Source of the DNA: JAMXLO01 sp963812475
GTDB taxonomy: Bacteria > Pseudomonadota > Alphaproteobacteria > Acetobacterales > Acetobacteraceae
DNA: 64,000 bases
Direction of reading: 5' to 3'
NCBI GenBank assembly: GCA_963812475.1
Contig: CAWEVI010000039.1
Span: forward strand, 1-64,000
Shown here: piece by piece, positions 16,595-26,265 of the stretch
Position numbering within the stretch: position 1 is the first letter of the stretch
How the letters are laid out: each line of letters begins with the position of its first letter
Position numbers and translations under genes: made by a program
Notes under the pieces: model-generated
The model's input: only the letters and a program-made list of their open reading frames with translations
The model's database searches: none
Told to the model about the DNA's origin: nothing

Positions 16595-17529
16595 TGGCCG
16601 CGGCGTGCATTCCGGGCTTCTTCGAAACCCTCCCGAAGATGCGGGGACGCTTGCAGGCAAATGCGCCGCTCGCTCCGTTCACATGGTTTCGCGTCGGCGG
16701 TCCCGCGGAAGCGTTGGTGCGGCCGGCGGACGAGGCGGACCTTGCGCAATTCCTGCACGCCCTGTCGCCCGAGATTCCGGTGCATGCGATCGGCGCATGC
16801 TCGAACCTGATTGTCCGTGACGGTGGGCTGCCGGGCGTGGTGATCCGGCTCGCCCGTGGTTTTGGTACGATTACGGTCGAACTGGACGGCATCGTCGCCG
16901 GCGCCGCCGCGCTGGACGTCACCGTGGCCGAGCATGCCGCTGCCGCCGGGTTCACCGGCCTGGAATTTCTTTCGGGCATTCCAGGCAGCATCGGCGGCGC
17001 GGTGGTGATGAACGGCGGCGCCTACGGCGGCGACATCGCATCCTGCCTCGACTGGGCCGAGATCGTTACGCGCAGTGGCGAGCAACGCCGCCTCTCCACC
17101 GCCGACCTTGCGTTCGCCTATCGCAATGCGCGCCTGCCGCATGGCGCCGTGGTCGTTCGCGCCCGGCTGCGTGCGCGACCCGGCCCACCGACCGCGATCG
17201 CGGCACGCATGGCGGAAATTCGTGCGACGCGGGAGGCCTCGCAGCCGGTGCGCGCGCGCACCGGCGGTTCAACCTTCCGCAATCCGCCAGATATGAAGGC
17301 ATGGGAACTGATCGACACCGCAGGCTGTCGCGGTCTGACCCGAGGCGGGGCGCAGGTCTCAGAGCAGCACTGCAACTTTCTGATCAACACCGGCACGGCC
17401 ACCGCGGCCGACCTGGAAGGTCTCGGCGAGGAAGTGCGTCGGCGTGTACACGCCGCAACGGGGGTCACGCTCGAATGGGAAATCCACCGCATTGGCATTC
17501 CCGGCGGCAAGCCGGAGGCCGTGACATGA
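16591..17529 (+). CDS. murB: UDP-N-acetylenolpyruvoylglucosamine reductase MurB
   Basis: FAD- and NADPH-dependent reductase forming UDP-MurNAc. The 312-residue protein matches the short type I-like alphaproteobacterial form. Motifs include FTWFRVGGPAEALVRP, GACSNLIVRDGG (FAD site), LSGIPGSIGGAVVMNGGAYGG, and the catalytic region SGGSTFRNP-type segment read here as GGSTFRNPPDMKAWELID. Two adjacent ATGs (16591, 16594) are possible starts; both lie on the murC stop. Confidence 0.95.
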   Translation: MMAAACIPGFFETLPKMRGRLQANAPLAPFTWFRVGGPAEALVRPADEADLAQFLHALSPEIPVHAIGACSNLIVRDGGLPGVVIRLARGFGTITVELDGIVAGAAALDVTVAEHAAAAGFTGLEFLSGIPGSIGGAVVMNGGAYGGDIASCLDWAEIVTRSGEQRRLSTADLAFAYRNARLPHGAVVVRARLRARPGPPTAIAARMAEIRATREASQPVRARTGGSTFRNPPDMKAWELIDTAGCRGLTRGGAQVSEQHCNFLINTGTATAADLEGLGEEVRRRVHAATGVTLEWEIHRIGIPGGKPEAVT

Positions 17530-17554
17530 GGCGCTTCACCGAAGCAATGTTCTC

Positions 17555-17592
17555 CGCCTCCCCCAACCTCCTCCCCAGTGGGGAGGGAGGGA
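17555..17592. repeat. Palindromic CCTCCCC/GGGGAGG element between murB and ddl
   Basis: A short imperfect hairpin (CCTCCTCCCC at 17567-17576 with GGGGAGGGAGG at 17580-17590). The same GGGGAGG-type palindrome recurs at 51.5-51.64 kb. It lies in the 70-bp gap before ddl and may place the ddl ribosome-binding region in a stem. Confidence 0.5.
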
Positions 17593-17599
17593 ATTTTCC

Positions 17600-18520
17600 A
17601 TGACCCGCGTCGCAGTCCTGTACGGCGGCATCTCGGCGGAACGCGAGGTCAGCCTCTCGACCGGCACGCAGGTGATCATCGCCCTGCGCGAGGCGGGATT
17701 CGAGGTGACCGCGATCGAAGTGGGCGAAGACCTCACCGCCGTCATCGCAGCACTCAGCCCACCGCCGGACGCCGCGTTCAACGCGTTGCACGGCCGCTTG
17801 GGCGAGGATGGCGCGATCCAGGGCGTGCTCGACTGGCTCGCGATTCCCTACACACATTCCGGCGTGCGCGCATCCGCGCTGGCGATGGACAAGGTCGCCG
17901 CGAAGGCGGTGTTCGCCGCGGCCGGCCTGCCGATTGCACGCGGCCGCGTCGTGCCGACGCGCGAATTGGAGGCCGCCGATCCGCTGCCGCTGCCCTACGT
18001 GGTGAAGCCGATGAACGAAGGTTCCTCGGTCGGCGTGGAGATCGTCAAGCAGGGCGACAATCGCCGCGCCGAGATCGCCCGCGCCTGGCGCTTCGGCAAC
18101 GCAGCGCTGGTCGAGGAATACATCCCGGGGCGCGAACTTACTGTCGGCGTGATGGGCGACCGCGCGCTCGCGGTGACCGAGATCTTCGCCGAGGCCGGCG
18201 TGTTCTACGACTACGAATCCAAATACGCCGACGGCGGATCGCGCCACATCATCCCGGCCCGCGTGCATCCGGACATGTACGACCGCGCACTCGACGTGGC
18301 ACTCGCCGCGCACCGTGCGCTGGGCTGCCGCGGTGCGACGCGTGCCGACTTCCGCTATGACGATACCTCGGGCGAGCCGGGCCGCCTCGTGCTGCTCGAG
18401 ATCAACACGCAGCCTGGCCTGACCCCCACATCGCTGCTGCCCGAACAGGCGGCGCATCTCGGCGTGAGCTTCCCGCAGCTTTGCGCCTGGATGGTGGAGA
18501 ACGCGGCATGCCGCGTGTGA
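17600..18520 (+). CDS. ddl: D-alanine--D-alanine ligase Ddl
   Basis: ATP-grasp enzyme supplying D-Ala-D-Ala to MurF. The 306-residue product has VAVLYGGISAEREVSLSTG at the N-terminus, the ATP-grasp loop NEGSSVGVEIV, and the C-terminal LLEINTQPGLTPTSLLPEQA metal-binding motif. The GG(I/R)SAERE motif and size correspond to the DdlB form normally found inside dcw clusters. The stop lies inside the start of ftsQ (13-base overlap). Confidence 0.96.
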   Translation: MTRVAVLYGGISAEREVSLSTGTQVIIALREAGFEVTAIEVGEDLTAVIAALSPPPDAAFNALHGRLGEDGAIQGVLDWLAIPYTHSGVRASALAMDKVAAKAVFAAAGLPIARGRVVPTRELEAADPLPLPYVVKPMNEGSSVGVEIVKQGDNRRAEIARAWRFGNAALVEEYIPGRELTVGVMGDRALAVTEIFAEAGVFYDYESKYADGGSRHIIPARVHPDMYDRALDVALAAHRALGCRGATRADFRYDDTSGEPGRLVLLEINTQPGLTPTSLLPEQAAHLGVSFPQLCAWMVENAACRV

Positions 18521-19368
18521 CCCGCGGTCCGCGCAATTCGATCAGCGACCGCCCCGGTCGTTTGAAGCTGCTGCTGCGCCGGCAGAAGCATCTGCTGCGC
18601 CCCGCCGGCTGGGTTGCACTTGCGGTTCTGGTGGTACTGGTCGGTGCGATCGCACTGCGCTCAACGTCACCCGGTGGTTCGATTGCCACGCTACGCGAAC
18701 GTTTCGGTGGCGTCACCGCGTTCGCCGGTCTGCGCGTCACCGACGTGGTGATCGAGGGCCGTGAGAATACACCCGAACCGCTGCTGCGCGCGGCTCTCGG
18801 TGTGACCCTCGGTGATCCCACGCTCGGCTTTTCGGTGGAACTGGCACGCCAGCGTCTGGCAACCCTGCCCTGGGTGGAGCACGCCACGGTAGAGCGGCGG
18901 CTGCCCGGCACTGTCGTCGTTTATCTCCAGGAACGTCGCCCATTCGCCATCTGGCAGAATCAGGGCCGCTTCGTGCTGATCGACCGTAGCGGCCAGCAGG
19001 TTCCGAATCAGAACATGGCGGATTTCCGTCAGCTGCCGCTGGTGGTCGGCCCCGGAGCGCCAGTGGCCGCGGCAGCGCTGATCGATGCTTTGACCGATCT
19101 GCCGGAACTGCAGAAGCGCGTCGTCGCGGCGGTACGCGTCGCCGAGCGGCGCTGGAACCTGCACCTGGACAACGGCGCGGATGTGCTGTTGCCGGAAGGG
19201 CACGAAACTGCGGCGCTCGATCGACTGACCAAGCTGCAGCAGGAGCATCAGCTGCTCGATCGGCCGCTCGCCGCCATCGATATGCGCCTTGCCGACCGGC
19301 TCGTGCTGCGCCCGAAAGCCGAACCGCATACCGACGCGGCCGCAACGCCGCCGAAGAAACCCACGTGA
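18508..19368 (+). CDS. ftsQ: Cell division protein FtsQ
   Basis: Bitopic divisome scaffold that recruits FtsL/FtsB. The 286-residue protein has a basic cytoplasmic N-terminus, one membrane helix at about 35-52 (WVALAVLVVLVGAIAL), a POTRA domain (VTDVVIEGRENTPEPLLRAAL) and the beta domain (LPWVEHATVERRLPGTVVVYLQERRP). The ATG at 18508 lies within the end of ddl. It precedes ftsA, as usual. Confidence 0.94.
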   Translation: MPRVTRGPRNSISDRPGRLKLLLRRQKHLLRPAGWVALAVLVVLVGAIALRSTSPGGSIATLRERFGGVTAFAGLRVTDVVIEGRENTPEPLLRAALGVTLGDPTLGFSVELARQRLATLPWVEHATVERRLPGTVVVYLQERRPFAIWQNQGRFVLIDRSGQQVPNQNMADFRQLPLVVGPGAPVAAAALIDALTDLPELQKRVVAAVRVAERRWNLHLDNGADVLLPEGHETAALDRLTKLQQEHQLLDRPLAAIDMRLADRLVLRPKAEPHTDAAATPPKKPT

Positions 19369-19406
19369 TCGGAGCGACGCAATGAACCACCCAAGCGGAG
19401 TGTGCC

Positions 19407-20708
19407 TTGAATGACATGTCGCGTCGTGTGCTGCCGCCTCCGCCATCCGGGCCGGAGGATACCGCGCGCCCGCGGCATGGGCGCGCCGGTCCATTTGGTG
19501 TGCTGGATATCGGTACCACCAAGATCGCCTGCCTGATCGGCCGCACGGAAACCGACGGAACGCTGCGCGTGCTGGGCTTCGGCTGGCAGAAGGGCCGCGG
19601 CGTGCGCGGTGGCTGCATCGTCGATCTCGACGACGCCGAGCGCGCAATTCGCGCCTCGGTCGGTCAGGCCGAGGACATGGCTGACACGCGGTTACGCTCG
19701 GTCACGGTCAACCTCACATGTGGGCAGCCGGAGTCGCGGCTGTTCAATGTGCAATGGCCGGTCGGCGGACGCGCGGTGGAAGAGCACGACATCCGCCGCG
19801 TGGTGAGCGAGGGCCGGGCACGCGCCGCCGCCGAAGGCCGCGAGCCGATCCACGCCATGCCTTTGGCATTCTCGGTCGACCAGACCGATCGAGTGGCTGA
19901 TCCGCGCGGGCTGTTCTGTGACGAGCTTACCGCCCGGCTGCATATCATCGACGCCGCCACGACCGCGCTGCGTTCGCTTGGCGCCTGCATCGCGCGCTGC
20001 GATCTCGATATCGGCGAACTGGTATCCGCGCCGATGGCCGCGGGCCTCGCAACGCTGGTCGCCGACGAGCGCGAACTCGGCGCGACCATCATCGACATGG
20101 GCGGTGGCACCACCGGCATGGCGGTGTTCGCCGAGGGTCAGCTGCTGCACACCGCGCAGCTTCCGGTCGGTGGCGTGCACGTCACCAATGATCTCGCACG
20201 CCTGCTGTCGACGCCGGTCGCACATGCGGAGCGGCTGAAGACACTGTACGGCAACGCCCAGTCCAGCCCCGACGATGAACGCGAAATGCTGCCGGTGCCG
20301 CTGGTTGGCGAGGAGGAGCACCAGATCGCCAAGGTGCCGCGCAGCATGGTGGTGAACATCATCCGCCCGCGCCTGGAAGAGACGTTCGAGATGGTGAAGG
20401 AGCGGCTGGACAGCTCCGGCCTCACCCGCGCGGCCGGCACACGTGTGGTACTGACAGGCGGCGCCTGCCAGCTCGGCGGCGTACGCGAGATGGCGGGCCG
20501 CATCCTCAACAAGCAGGTGCGTCTCGGCAAGCCGCTTGCGCTGCGCGGGTTGCCCAACTCGGCATCCGGCCCGGCATTCGCCACCGCCGCCGGGCTGCTG
20601 GCCTGGGCGGCAGGCGAGGGACGCATCATGCACGACATTGATCTGGACACCGACCGGCCTGCCGGATTCATCCGGCGCATCGTCAATTTTTTAAAGGAGC
20701 GCGTCTGA
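19407..20708 (+). CDS. ftsA: Cell division protein FtsA
   Basis: Actin-like membrane tether for FtsZ. The 433-residue protein shows the phosphate-1 loop VLDIGTTKIACLIG at about 32-45, the SHS2/1C domain, the second phosphate loop IIDMGGGTTGMAVF, and LTGGACQLGGVREMA near the adenosine site. It ends in an amphipathic tail (FIRRIVNFLKERV), the membrane-targeting helix. The TTG at 19407 is favoured because GGAG stands 6 bases upstream; an ATG at 19416 is the alternative. A 10-codon frame with its own GGAG (19382-19414) overlaps the start. Confidence 0.95.
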   Translation: MNDMSRRVLPPPPSGPEDTARPRHGRAGPFGVLDIGTTKIACLIGRTETDGTLRVLGFGWQKGRGVRGGCIVDLDDAERAIRASVGQAEDMADTRLRSVTVNLTCGQPESRLFNVQWPVGGRAVEEHDIRRVVSEGRARAAAEGREPIHAMPLAFSVDQTDRVADPRGLFCDELTARLHIIDAATTALRSLGACIARCDLDIGELVSAPMAAGLATLVADERELGATIIDMGGGTTGMAVFAEGQLLHTAQLPVGGVHVTNDLARLLSTPVAHAERLKTLYGNAQSSPDDEREMLPVPLVGEEEHQIAKVPRSMVVNIIRPRLEETFEMVKERLDSSGLTRAAGTRVVLTGGACQLGGVREMAGRILNKQVRLGKPLALRGLPNSASGPAFATAAGLLAWAAGEGRIMHDIDLDTDRPAGFIRRIVNFLKERV

Positions 20709-20781
20709 TGGACGGCACGAATCGAGACAACTGTCGTAACAGCCGCTGCTCTGGATCGGCACGACTGGGAGAGACGTCGCC

Positions 20782-22362
20782 ATGACCCTGAATTTGACCA
20801 TTCCACAGACCTCACACACCGACTTCAGCCCGCGCATCACCGTCATCGGTGTCGGTGGCGGCGGCACAAACGCGGTTGACAACATGATCGCGGCGAACCT
20901 CCAGGGTGTAGAGTTCGTCGTTGCCAATACCGACGCGCAGCAGCTTCTGCACAGTCGCTCGGACCGGCGCATCCAGCTCGGGCCGCATATCACGCAGGGG
21001 CTCGGTGCAGGTGCAAAGCCCGAGATTGGCAAAGCGGCGGCGGAGGAAGCGGCGGACGAACTGTACCGCCACCTCGACGGCGCGCACATGGTGTTCATTA
21101 CCGCCGGCATGGGCGGCGGTACCGGCACCGGCGCGGGGCCGGTGATCGCCCGCATGGCGCGGGAGCGCAATATCCTGACCGTCGGCGTGGTAACCAAGCC
21201 GTTTGGATTTGAAGGCGTGCGCCGTGCGCGCTGTGCCGATCAGGGCATCGAAGAACTGCAGAAGTTTGTCGACACGCTGATCGTGATTCCCAACCAGAAT
21301 CTCTTCCGCATGGCCAATGAGCGCACGACCTGGAAAGATGCGTTCAAGATGGCCGACCAGGTGCTGTACATGGGCGTGCGCGGCGTCACTGACCTGATGA
21401 TGGCGCCCGGCCTGGTAAACCTCGACTTCGCCGATATCCGCACGGTGATGGCGGAGATGGGCAAGGCGATGATGGGCACCGGCGAAGCCGACGGCGACAA
21501 CCGCGCCATTCGCGCCGCCGAAGCGGCGATCAGCAATCCGCTGCTGGAGGATACGTCGATGTCCGGTGCACGCGGCCTGTTGATCAATATCACGGGCGGC
21601 GACGATTTGACGCTGTTCGAGGTTGATCAGGCGGCGAACCGCATCCGCGAGGAAGTGGACGAGGAGGCCAACATCATCTTCGGCTCGGCGATCGACCCTG
21701 AATTGCAGGGCCGCATACGTGTCTCGGTCGTCGCCACCGGCATCGATACGCCGATACACGCGGAGCGGGAGCGACCGCGTCTGGTCGCGGTGGGCGGCGG
21801 GGCCATGCCGGCCCCCGCGCCGATCCCGCTGCCCATGCATGCGACAGGTGGTCCGGGACTGTCTGTCGCCATGTCGGCTGGGGGCGGCGGTCACGCCCAT
21901 GCACTGCGTCATCCCGCACCGCAGGTCGTGGGGGCAGGCGAAGCCTCGCCCGCGAGCGGGTCGATGACGGAGGCGCTGGCAGCGGTCACCGCTGCCGTCG
22001 CGCCGGTGCAAAGGATGTCCGCGACCCTGCAGGCCCTGGGCAGTGCGCCCGCTTCGGCACAGCAGCAGGCGGCGGCATCCGGAGCGAGCCTGTTCGCGGA
22101 TGCGTCGCGTCCGGTGTCCGCGAGCAGTCCTGTTCAGCCGGCAGGCGAATCGTCCCGCCCCAGCCTGTTCAGCACGGTCACCGGAGCCTTCCGTCGGCGG
22201 AACCAGCCGTTGGCCGCGCCGCCGGGCCCCACGCAGGCCAGGGCGGAGCCGGTGGTCTATGAGCAGCGGCCGGAGGCACCCCGGCCCATGGTCCAGCAGA
22301 CCGCCGCGGATGAAGTGACGGGGCTCGATATCCCGGCTTTCCTACGGCGCCAGTCGTCGTGA
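20782..22362 (+). CDS. ftsZ: Tubulin-like division GTPase FtsZ
   Basis: Forms the cytokinetic Z ring. The 526-residue protein is long, as in alphaproteobacteria. The GTPase domain has the tubulin signature GGGTGTGAGPVI at about 112-123, NTDAQQLLHS, and the T7 loop region NLDFADIRTVM with catalytic acidic residues. A disordered Ala/Pro-rich linker of roughly 180 residues follows, ending in the conserved C-terminal peptide GLDIPAFLRRQ, which binds FtsA/ZipA-type tethers. A 73-bp gap separates it from ftsA. Confidence 0.97.
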   Translation: MTLNLTIPQTSHTDFSPRITVIGVGGGGTNAVDNMIAANLQGVEFVVANTDAQQLLHSRSDRRIQLGPHITQGLGAGAKPEIGKAAAEEAADELYRHLDGAHMVFITAGMGGGTGTGAGPVIARMARERNILTVGVVTKPFGFEGVRRARCADQGIEELQKFVDTLIVIPNQNLFRMANERTTWKDAFKMADQVLYMGVRGVTDLMMAPGLVNLDFADIRTVMAEMGKAMMGTGEADGDNRAIRAAEAAISNPLLEDTSMSGARGLLINITGGDDLTLFEVDQAANRIREEVDEEANIIFGSAIDPELQGRIRVSVVATGIDTPIHAERERPRLVAVGGGAMPAPAPIPLPMHATGGPGLSVAMSAGGGGHAHALRHPAPQVVGAGEASPASGSMTEALAAVTAAVAPVQRMSATLQALGSAPASAQQQAAASGASLFADASRPVSASSPVQPAGESSRPSLFSTVTGAFRRRNQPLAAPPGPTQARAEPVVYEQRPEAPRPMVQQTAADEVTGLDIPAFLRRQSS

Positions 22363-22531
22363 GAACGGCGGCATCCAACGCGGGCGAAGAAACTTCAAGA
22401 TCAATGGCTTATACCGAAACACTCAGAAACAAACATTGACTGGCCAAGCTCGGCGGCGGACAACTAGCCTACGTTTCACTGTGGCGTCCGGGGATTCCCG
22501 GGTCGCCCCGGAGTTAAACGAGACGAGGCGC

Positions 22532-23461
22532 ATGGACGCTCTGCCGCTGAACCTGGTTCCCGATCTGGCTACATGGCGTCAACGGACGCTGAAGGCGTCG
22601 ATTGGCTGCGTCGGCATCGGTCTGCATTCCGGATTGCGTGTCAACATGACCCTGCGGCCGGCGCCTGTCGATCATGGCATCGTCTTCCGTCGCACCGATC
22701 TGGGGATCGATATCCCGGCACGGTTCGATCATGTCGTCGACACCAGGCTTGCCACCGTGTTGGGCCTGGATGACGGCACCGCCCGGATCGGCACCGTCGA
22801 ACATCTGATGGCGGCGCTGGCCGGGAGTCTCATCGACAATGCGGTGATCGAGGTCGATGGGCCTGAACTGCCCATTCTCGACGGATCCGCCGCGCCATAC
22901 CTTTTCCTGCTCGATTGCGCCGGAAGCGTCGAACAGGAACTGCCGCGGACCGTGATCCAGGTGCACCGCCGGGTCCGGGTCAGCGATGGCGACGCTTTTG
23001 CCGAGTTGCGGCCGGCGGCGCCAGGCAGCCCGGGCCTCGACATGGCGATGTCGATCGATTTCAGCGCGCCTGCGATCGGCCGCCAGGCACTGTCGCTGGA
23101 CCTTACGCCCGACAATTTCCGCCGCGAACTCGCGCGCGCCCGCACCTTCACCCTGGCCCAGGAAATCGAACAGATGCGCGCTGCCGGCTTCGCGCTGGGC
23201 GGCAGCCTGGACAACGCGGTCGTGGTCGATGAGGCGCGCGTTTTGAACCCGGCCGGGTTGCGCATGCCGGACGAGTTCGCCCGCCATAAGCTGCTGGACG
23301 CCGTGGGCGACCTGGCGCTGGCCGGCGCGCAACTATGCGGCCGTTTCATTGCGCATCGTTCCGGTCATGCGCTGAACAACCGGCTGTTGCATGCCCTGTT
23401 CAGCGAAGTCTCGGCGCAGCGCCAATCCGCGCCGGAACCGCTCGCGGCCGAAGCCGCCTGA
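22532..23461 (+). CDS. lpxC: UDP-3-O-acyl-N-acetylglucosamine deacetylase LpxC
   Basis: Zinc deacetylase for the committed step of lipid A synthesis. The 309-residue product contains all catalytic motifs: TVEHLMAAL (zinc His), DEFARHKLLDAVGDLAL (zinc His and Asp), and HRSGHALNN (catalytic His). The ATG at 22532 with upstream GACGAGGCG is chosen; the open frame continues to 22436 without homology. A 169-bp gap with a TTGACT at 22436-22441 lies before it, so an own promoter is possible. Linkage to ftsZ is typical of proteobacteria. Confidence 0.95.
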   Translation: MDALPLNLVPDLATWRQRTLKASIGCVGIGLHSGLRVNMTLRPAPVDHGIVFRRTDLGIDIPARFDHVVDTRLATVLGLDDGTARIGTVEHLMAALAGSLIDNAVIEVDGPELPILDGSAAPYLFLLDCAGSVEQELPRTVIQVHRRVRVSDGDAFAELRPAAPGSPGLDMAMSIDFSAPAIGRQALSLDLTPDNFRRELARARTFTLAQEIEQMRAAGFALGGSLDNAVVVDEARVLNPAGLRMPDEFARHKLLDAVGDLALAGAQLCGRFIAHRSGHALNNRLLHALFSEVSAQRQSAPEPLAAEAA

Positions 23462-23526
23462 CCACGCTCGCGGCTGGAGCCCGCAGGCCGCTTCGCACCG
23501 CGGTTTGACATGGTATAAATGCCGCG

Positions 23527-24399
23527 ATGGAACCGAATCGCATAATGTCCCCGCGTGCATTGCGTCGTCTCGCGCTGTGTGTGGTCGCAGTGCTTCCCGT
23601 ACTTGCCGCGTGCAGCAGCTCCAAGGACGAGGAGGCGGCCAAGGATAGCAACGCGCCGCCGGCTCCGGTGGAGGATCTGTACAACAATGGCATCGACGCG
23701 CTGAATGCGCGCCGCTTCGCGTCCGCCACCGACCAGTTCAACCTTGTAGAGCAGAACTATCCCTACTCATCCTGGGCGGTGAATGCCCAGCTGATGCAGG
23801 GCTACACACAATATCTGCAAAATCATTACACCGATGCGATTGGCACGCTGGACCGCTTTATCCAGCTGCATCCGACGCATCGCGACGTAGCTTACGCCTA
23901 CTACCTGCGCGCGCTCTCCTATTACGAGCAGATCGCCGACATCCAGCGCGATCAGCGCGGCACCGATCTGGCCATGAATGCGCTGCAGGAAGTGGTGAAC
24001 CGCTTTCCGGACAGCGCCTATGCCCGCGACGCGCGGCTGAAGATCGATCTGTGTCGTGACCACCTTGCCGGCAAGGAAATGGAGATCGGCCGCTGGTATG
24101 AGAGCCAGCACCTCTACGAAGCGGCCATTGGGCGGTTCCAGCGGGTTGTGGATGACTACCAGACCACCAACCACGTGCCCGAGGCACTGCACCGGCTGAC
24201 CGAGATCTATCTGATCCTGGGCCTGCGCGATCAGGCGAAGAAGACGGCCTCGGTGCTCGGGTACAACTACCCCGGCAGCCAATGGTACGAGGACAGCTAC
24301 AACAACCTGTTCGATGATGGACTGGTGCAGCAGGCGGGGCCGCCACACCCGCAGGACGATCGCGGCTTCTTCTCCCGCACCTGGCATTCGATCTTCTGA
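23527..24399 (+). CDS. bamD: Outer-membrane assembly lipoprotein BamD
   Basis: TPR-containing lipoprotein of the BAM complex that inserts beta-barrel proteins. The 290-residue precursor has a basic N-terminus, a hydrophobic core and the lipobox LAAC, giving a lipidated Cys at about residue 29. TPR-like repeats follow (VEDLYNNGIDALNARRFASATDQFNLVEQNYP and similar). Length and spacing match BamD/ComL. ATG 23527 or 23545 could be the start. The next gene is recN, as in many alphaproteobacteria. Confidence 0.94.
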   Translation: MEPNRIMSPRALRRLALCVVAVLPVLAACSSSKDEEAAKDSNAPPAPVEDLYNNGIDALNARRFASATDQFNLVEQNYPYSSWAVNAQLMQGYTQYLQNHYTDAIGTLDRFIQLHPTHRDVAYAYYLRALSYYEQIADIQRDQRGTDLAMNALQEVVNRFPDSAYARDARLKIDLCRDHLAGKEMEIGRWYESQHLYEAAIGRFQRVVDDYQTTNHVPEALHRLTEIYLILGLRDQAKKTASVLGYNYPGSQWYEDSYNNLFDDGLVQQAGPPHPQDDRGFFSRTWHSIF

Positions 24400-24425
24400 T
24401 CGGATGCGGCAGCCCCCGCCGCCGC

Positions 24426-26117
24426 ATGCTTAGCGCCCTCTCCATCCGCGACGTGGTGCTGATCGAGCGGCTGGATCTGTCGTTCGGCGTCGGGTTGACC
24501 GTGCTCACCGGCGAGACCGGCGCGGGGAAGTCGATCCTGCTCGACAGTCTGGGGCTCGCGCTGGGTGCCCGCGCGGAAGCCGGATTGGTGCGTCCGGGCG
24601 CGGAGCAGGCCAGCGTAAGTGCTTCCTTCGCACCGCCGGCGGGACACCCGATCGGCGTTCTGCTGGCGGAACAGGGGCTGGATGCTGAAGACGACGTCGT
24701 GCTCCGCCGCGTGCTGACGAAGGACGGACGGTCACGCGCCTTCATCAACGACCAGCCGGTCGGCGTGGCGCTGCTGCGGCGCGCAGGCGCACTGCTGGTG
24801 GAAGTGCAGGGTCAGCACGAACAGATCGGCCTGGCCGATCCCGCCAGCCACGTCGCCATGCTCGACGCGTTCGGCGCGCCTCGGCCGCTGCGCGAGGCGA
24901 CTGCAACGGCCTGGCGCGACTGGCGCAGTGCGTTGACGGCGTTGCAGGCGGCGCGCGAGGCGATCGCCGAGGCGGAGCGCGACGAGGCGTGGCTGCGTCA
25001 CGCGGTGGAGGAACTGGCCGGACTGGCGCCACAGGAGGGGGAGGAGGAGCGGCTGGCGAACGAGCGCCAGCGATTGCAGCAGGGCGAGCGATGCGCCGAA
25101 GCGATCGCGGCGGCGCTATCCGAGCTTGCTCCGCGCGACCGGCGCAGCGCCGGCCCGGCCGCGTCGTTGCGTGCCGCGTCGCGTGCCCTGCAGCGACTGG
25201 TCGCGCCGCACCAGCCTGACTCTGTTAATCCGGCTGCATCCGCTGTCGCCGCACTGGAGCGTGCCGAGGAGGCAGTGGCCGAGGCGGAGAGCCTGCTGAC
25301 CAGGATGTCAGCCGATGCCGATGCCGATCCACGTCTGCTCGAGCAGGCCGAAGAGCGCCTGTTCGCACTGCGTGCCGTGGCGCGAAAGCATGCGGTCGCG
25401 GTTCCGGATTTGCCGGCGTTGCTCGACAGCCTGCGCTCGCGGCTGGCAGCGCTGGATACCGGTGTCGCCGAGGTGGCTGCGCTGGAACAGGCGGTTGTTC
25501 GTGCGCGCGAGTCCTACAAGGAAAGTGCCAAGCTGCTGGCGGTAGCGCGCCGCGTCGCCGCCAACCGGCTGGATCGGGCGGTGGCCAAGGAGCTGCCTCC
25601 GCTTCGGCTGGGCAAGGCACGATTTCGCGCCGACGTGGCGGCGCTGGAGGAAGCTGATTGGGGGCCGACCGGCGCCGACATGGTGCGCTTCCTGATCGCC
25701 ACCAACCCCGGGCAGGAGTTTGCCGCGCTGGGCCGAATTGCATCAGGGGGGGAGCTCTCGCGGCTGATGTTGGCGCTGAAGGTCGTATTGTCATCCGGCT
25801 CGTCGGTGCCGACACTGGTGTTCGACGAGGTGGACGCCGATGTCGGCGGCGCCACCGCGGCGGCGGTCGGCGAACGGCTGACCCGAGTGGCGGAGCGGGT
25901 TCAGGTGCTGGTAGTGACCCATAGCCCACAGGTGGCGGCACGCGGTGGTGCGCATCTTCGTGTCTCGAAGTCGGCGGCGCGCGGCCGTACTGCGACGATG
26001 GTGGACCAGTTGGATCCACGCGAGCGCCGCGAGGAGATCGCCCGCATGCTGGCCGGCGAGACGGTGACCGAAGCGGCGCGCGCGGCAGCCGACGATCTGC
26101 TGGGGGCGACGGCCTGA
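24426..26117 (+). CDS. recN: DNA repair ATPase RecN
   Basis: SMC-like protein for double-strand-break repair. The 563-residue protein has Walker A GETGAGKSILLDSLG at about 30-44, a central coiled-coil region, the ABC signature GRIASGGELSRLMLALK, and Walker B TLVFDEVDADVGG. It ends with the Q/H-loop segment VLVVTHSPQVAARG. It follows bamD by 26 bp and precedes ligA, after a repeat-filled gap. Confidence 0.96.
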   Translation: MLSALSIRDVVLIERLDLSFGVGLTVLTGETGAGKSILLDSLGLALGARAEAGLVRPGAEQASVSASFAPPAGHPIGVLLAEQGLDAEDDVVLRRVLTKDGRSRAFINDQPVGVALLRRAGALLVEVQGQHEQIGLADPASHVAMLDAFGAPRPLREATATAWRDWRSALTALQAAREAIAEAERDEAWLRHAVEELAGLAPQEGEEERLANERQRLQQGERCAEAIAAALSELAPRDRRSAGPAASLRAASRALQRLVAPHQPDSVNPAASAVAALERAEEAVAEAESLLTRMSADADADPRLLEQAEERLFALRAVARKHAVAVPDLPALLDSLRSRLAALDTGVAEVAALEQAVVRARESYKESAKLLAVARRVAANRLDRAVAKELPPLRLGKARFRADVAALEEADWGPTGADMVRFLIATNPGQEFAALGRIASGGELSRLMLALKVVLSSGSSVPTLVFDEVDADVGGATAAAVGERLTRVAERVQVLVVTHSPQVAARGGAHLRVSKSAARGRTATMVDQLDPRERREEIARMLAGETVTEAARAAADDLLGATA

Positions 26118-26130
26118 TGCCGCTCCTGCC

Positions 26131-26248
26131 GTCATTCCCGCGAATCGTGCCGTCATTCCCGCGAACCTTGTCGTCATCCCCGCGAAAGCGGAGACCCAGG
26201 CCAATCAAACGGCTCGTGCAGTGCCGGCCCCTCGCTTTCGCGGGGGTG
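26131..26248. repeat. REP-like cluster (GTCATYCCCGCGAA family) before ligA
   Basis: Two GTCATTCCCGCGAA copies (from 26131 and 26152) and one GTCATCCCCGCGAAAGCGG (from 26173) are followed by an inverted copy TCGCTTTCGCGGGGGTGA (26232-26249). The same family occurs at 38479-38553 and 44176-44254. It fills the recN-ligA gap and could fold into a long hairpin. Confidence 0.75.
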
Positions 26249-26265
26249 AAGGATAGGGCGAACGC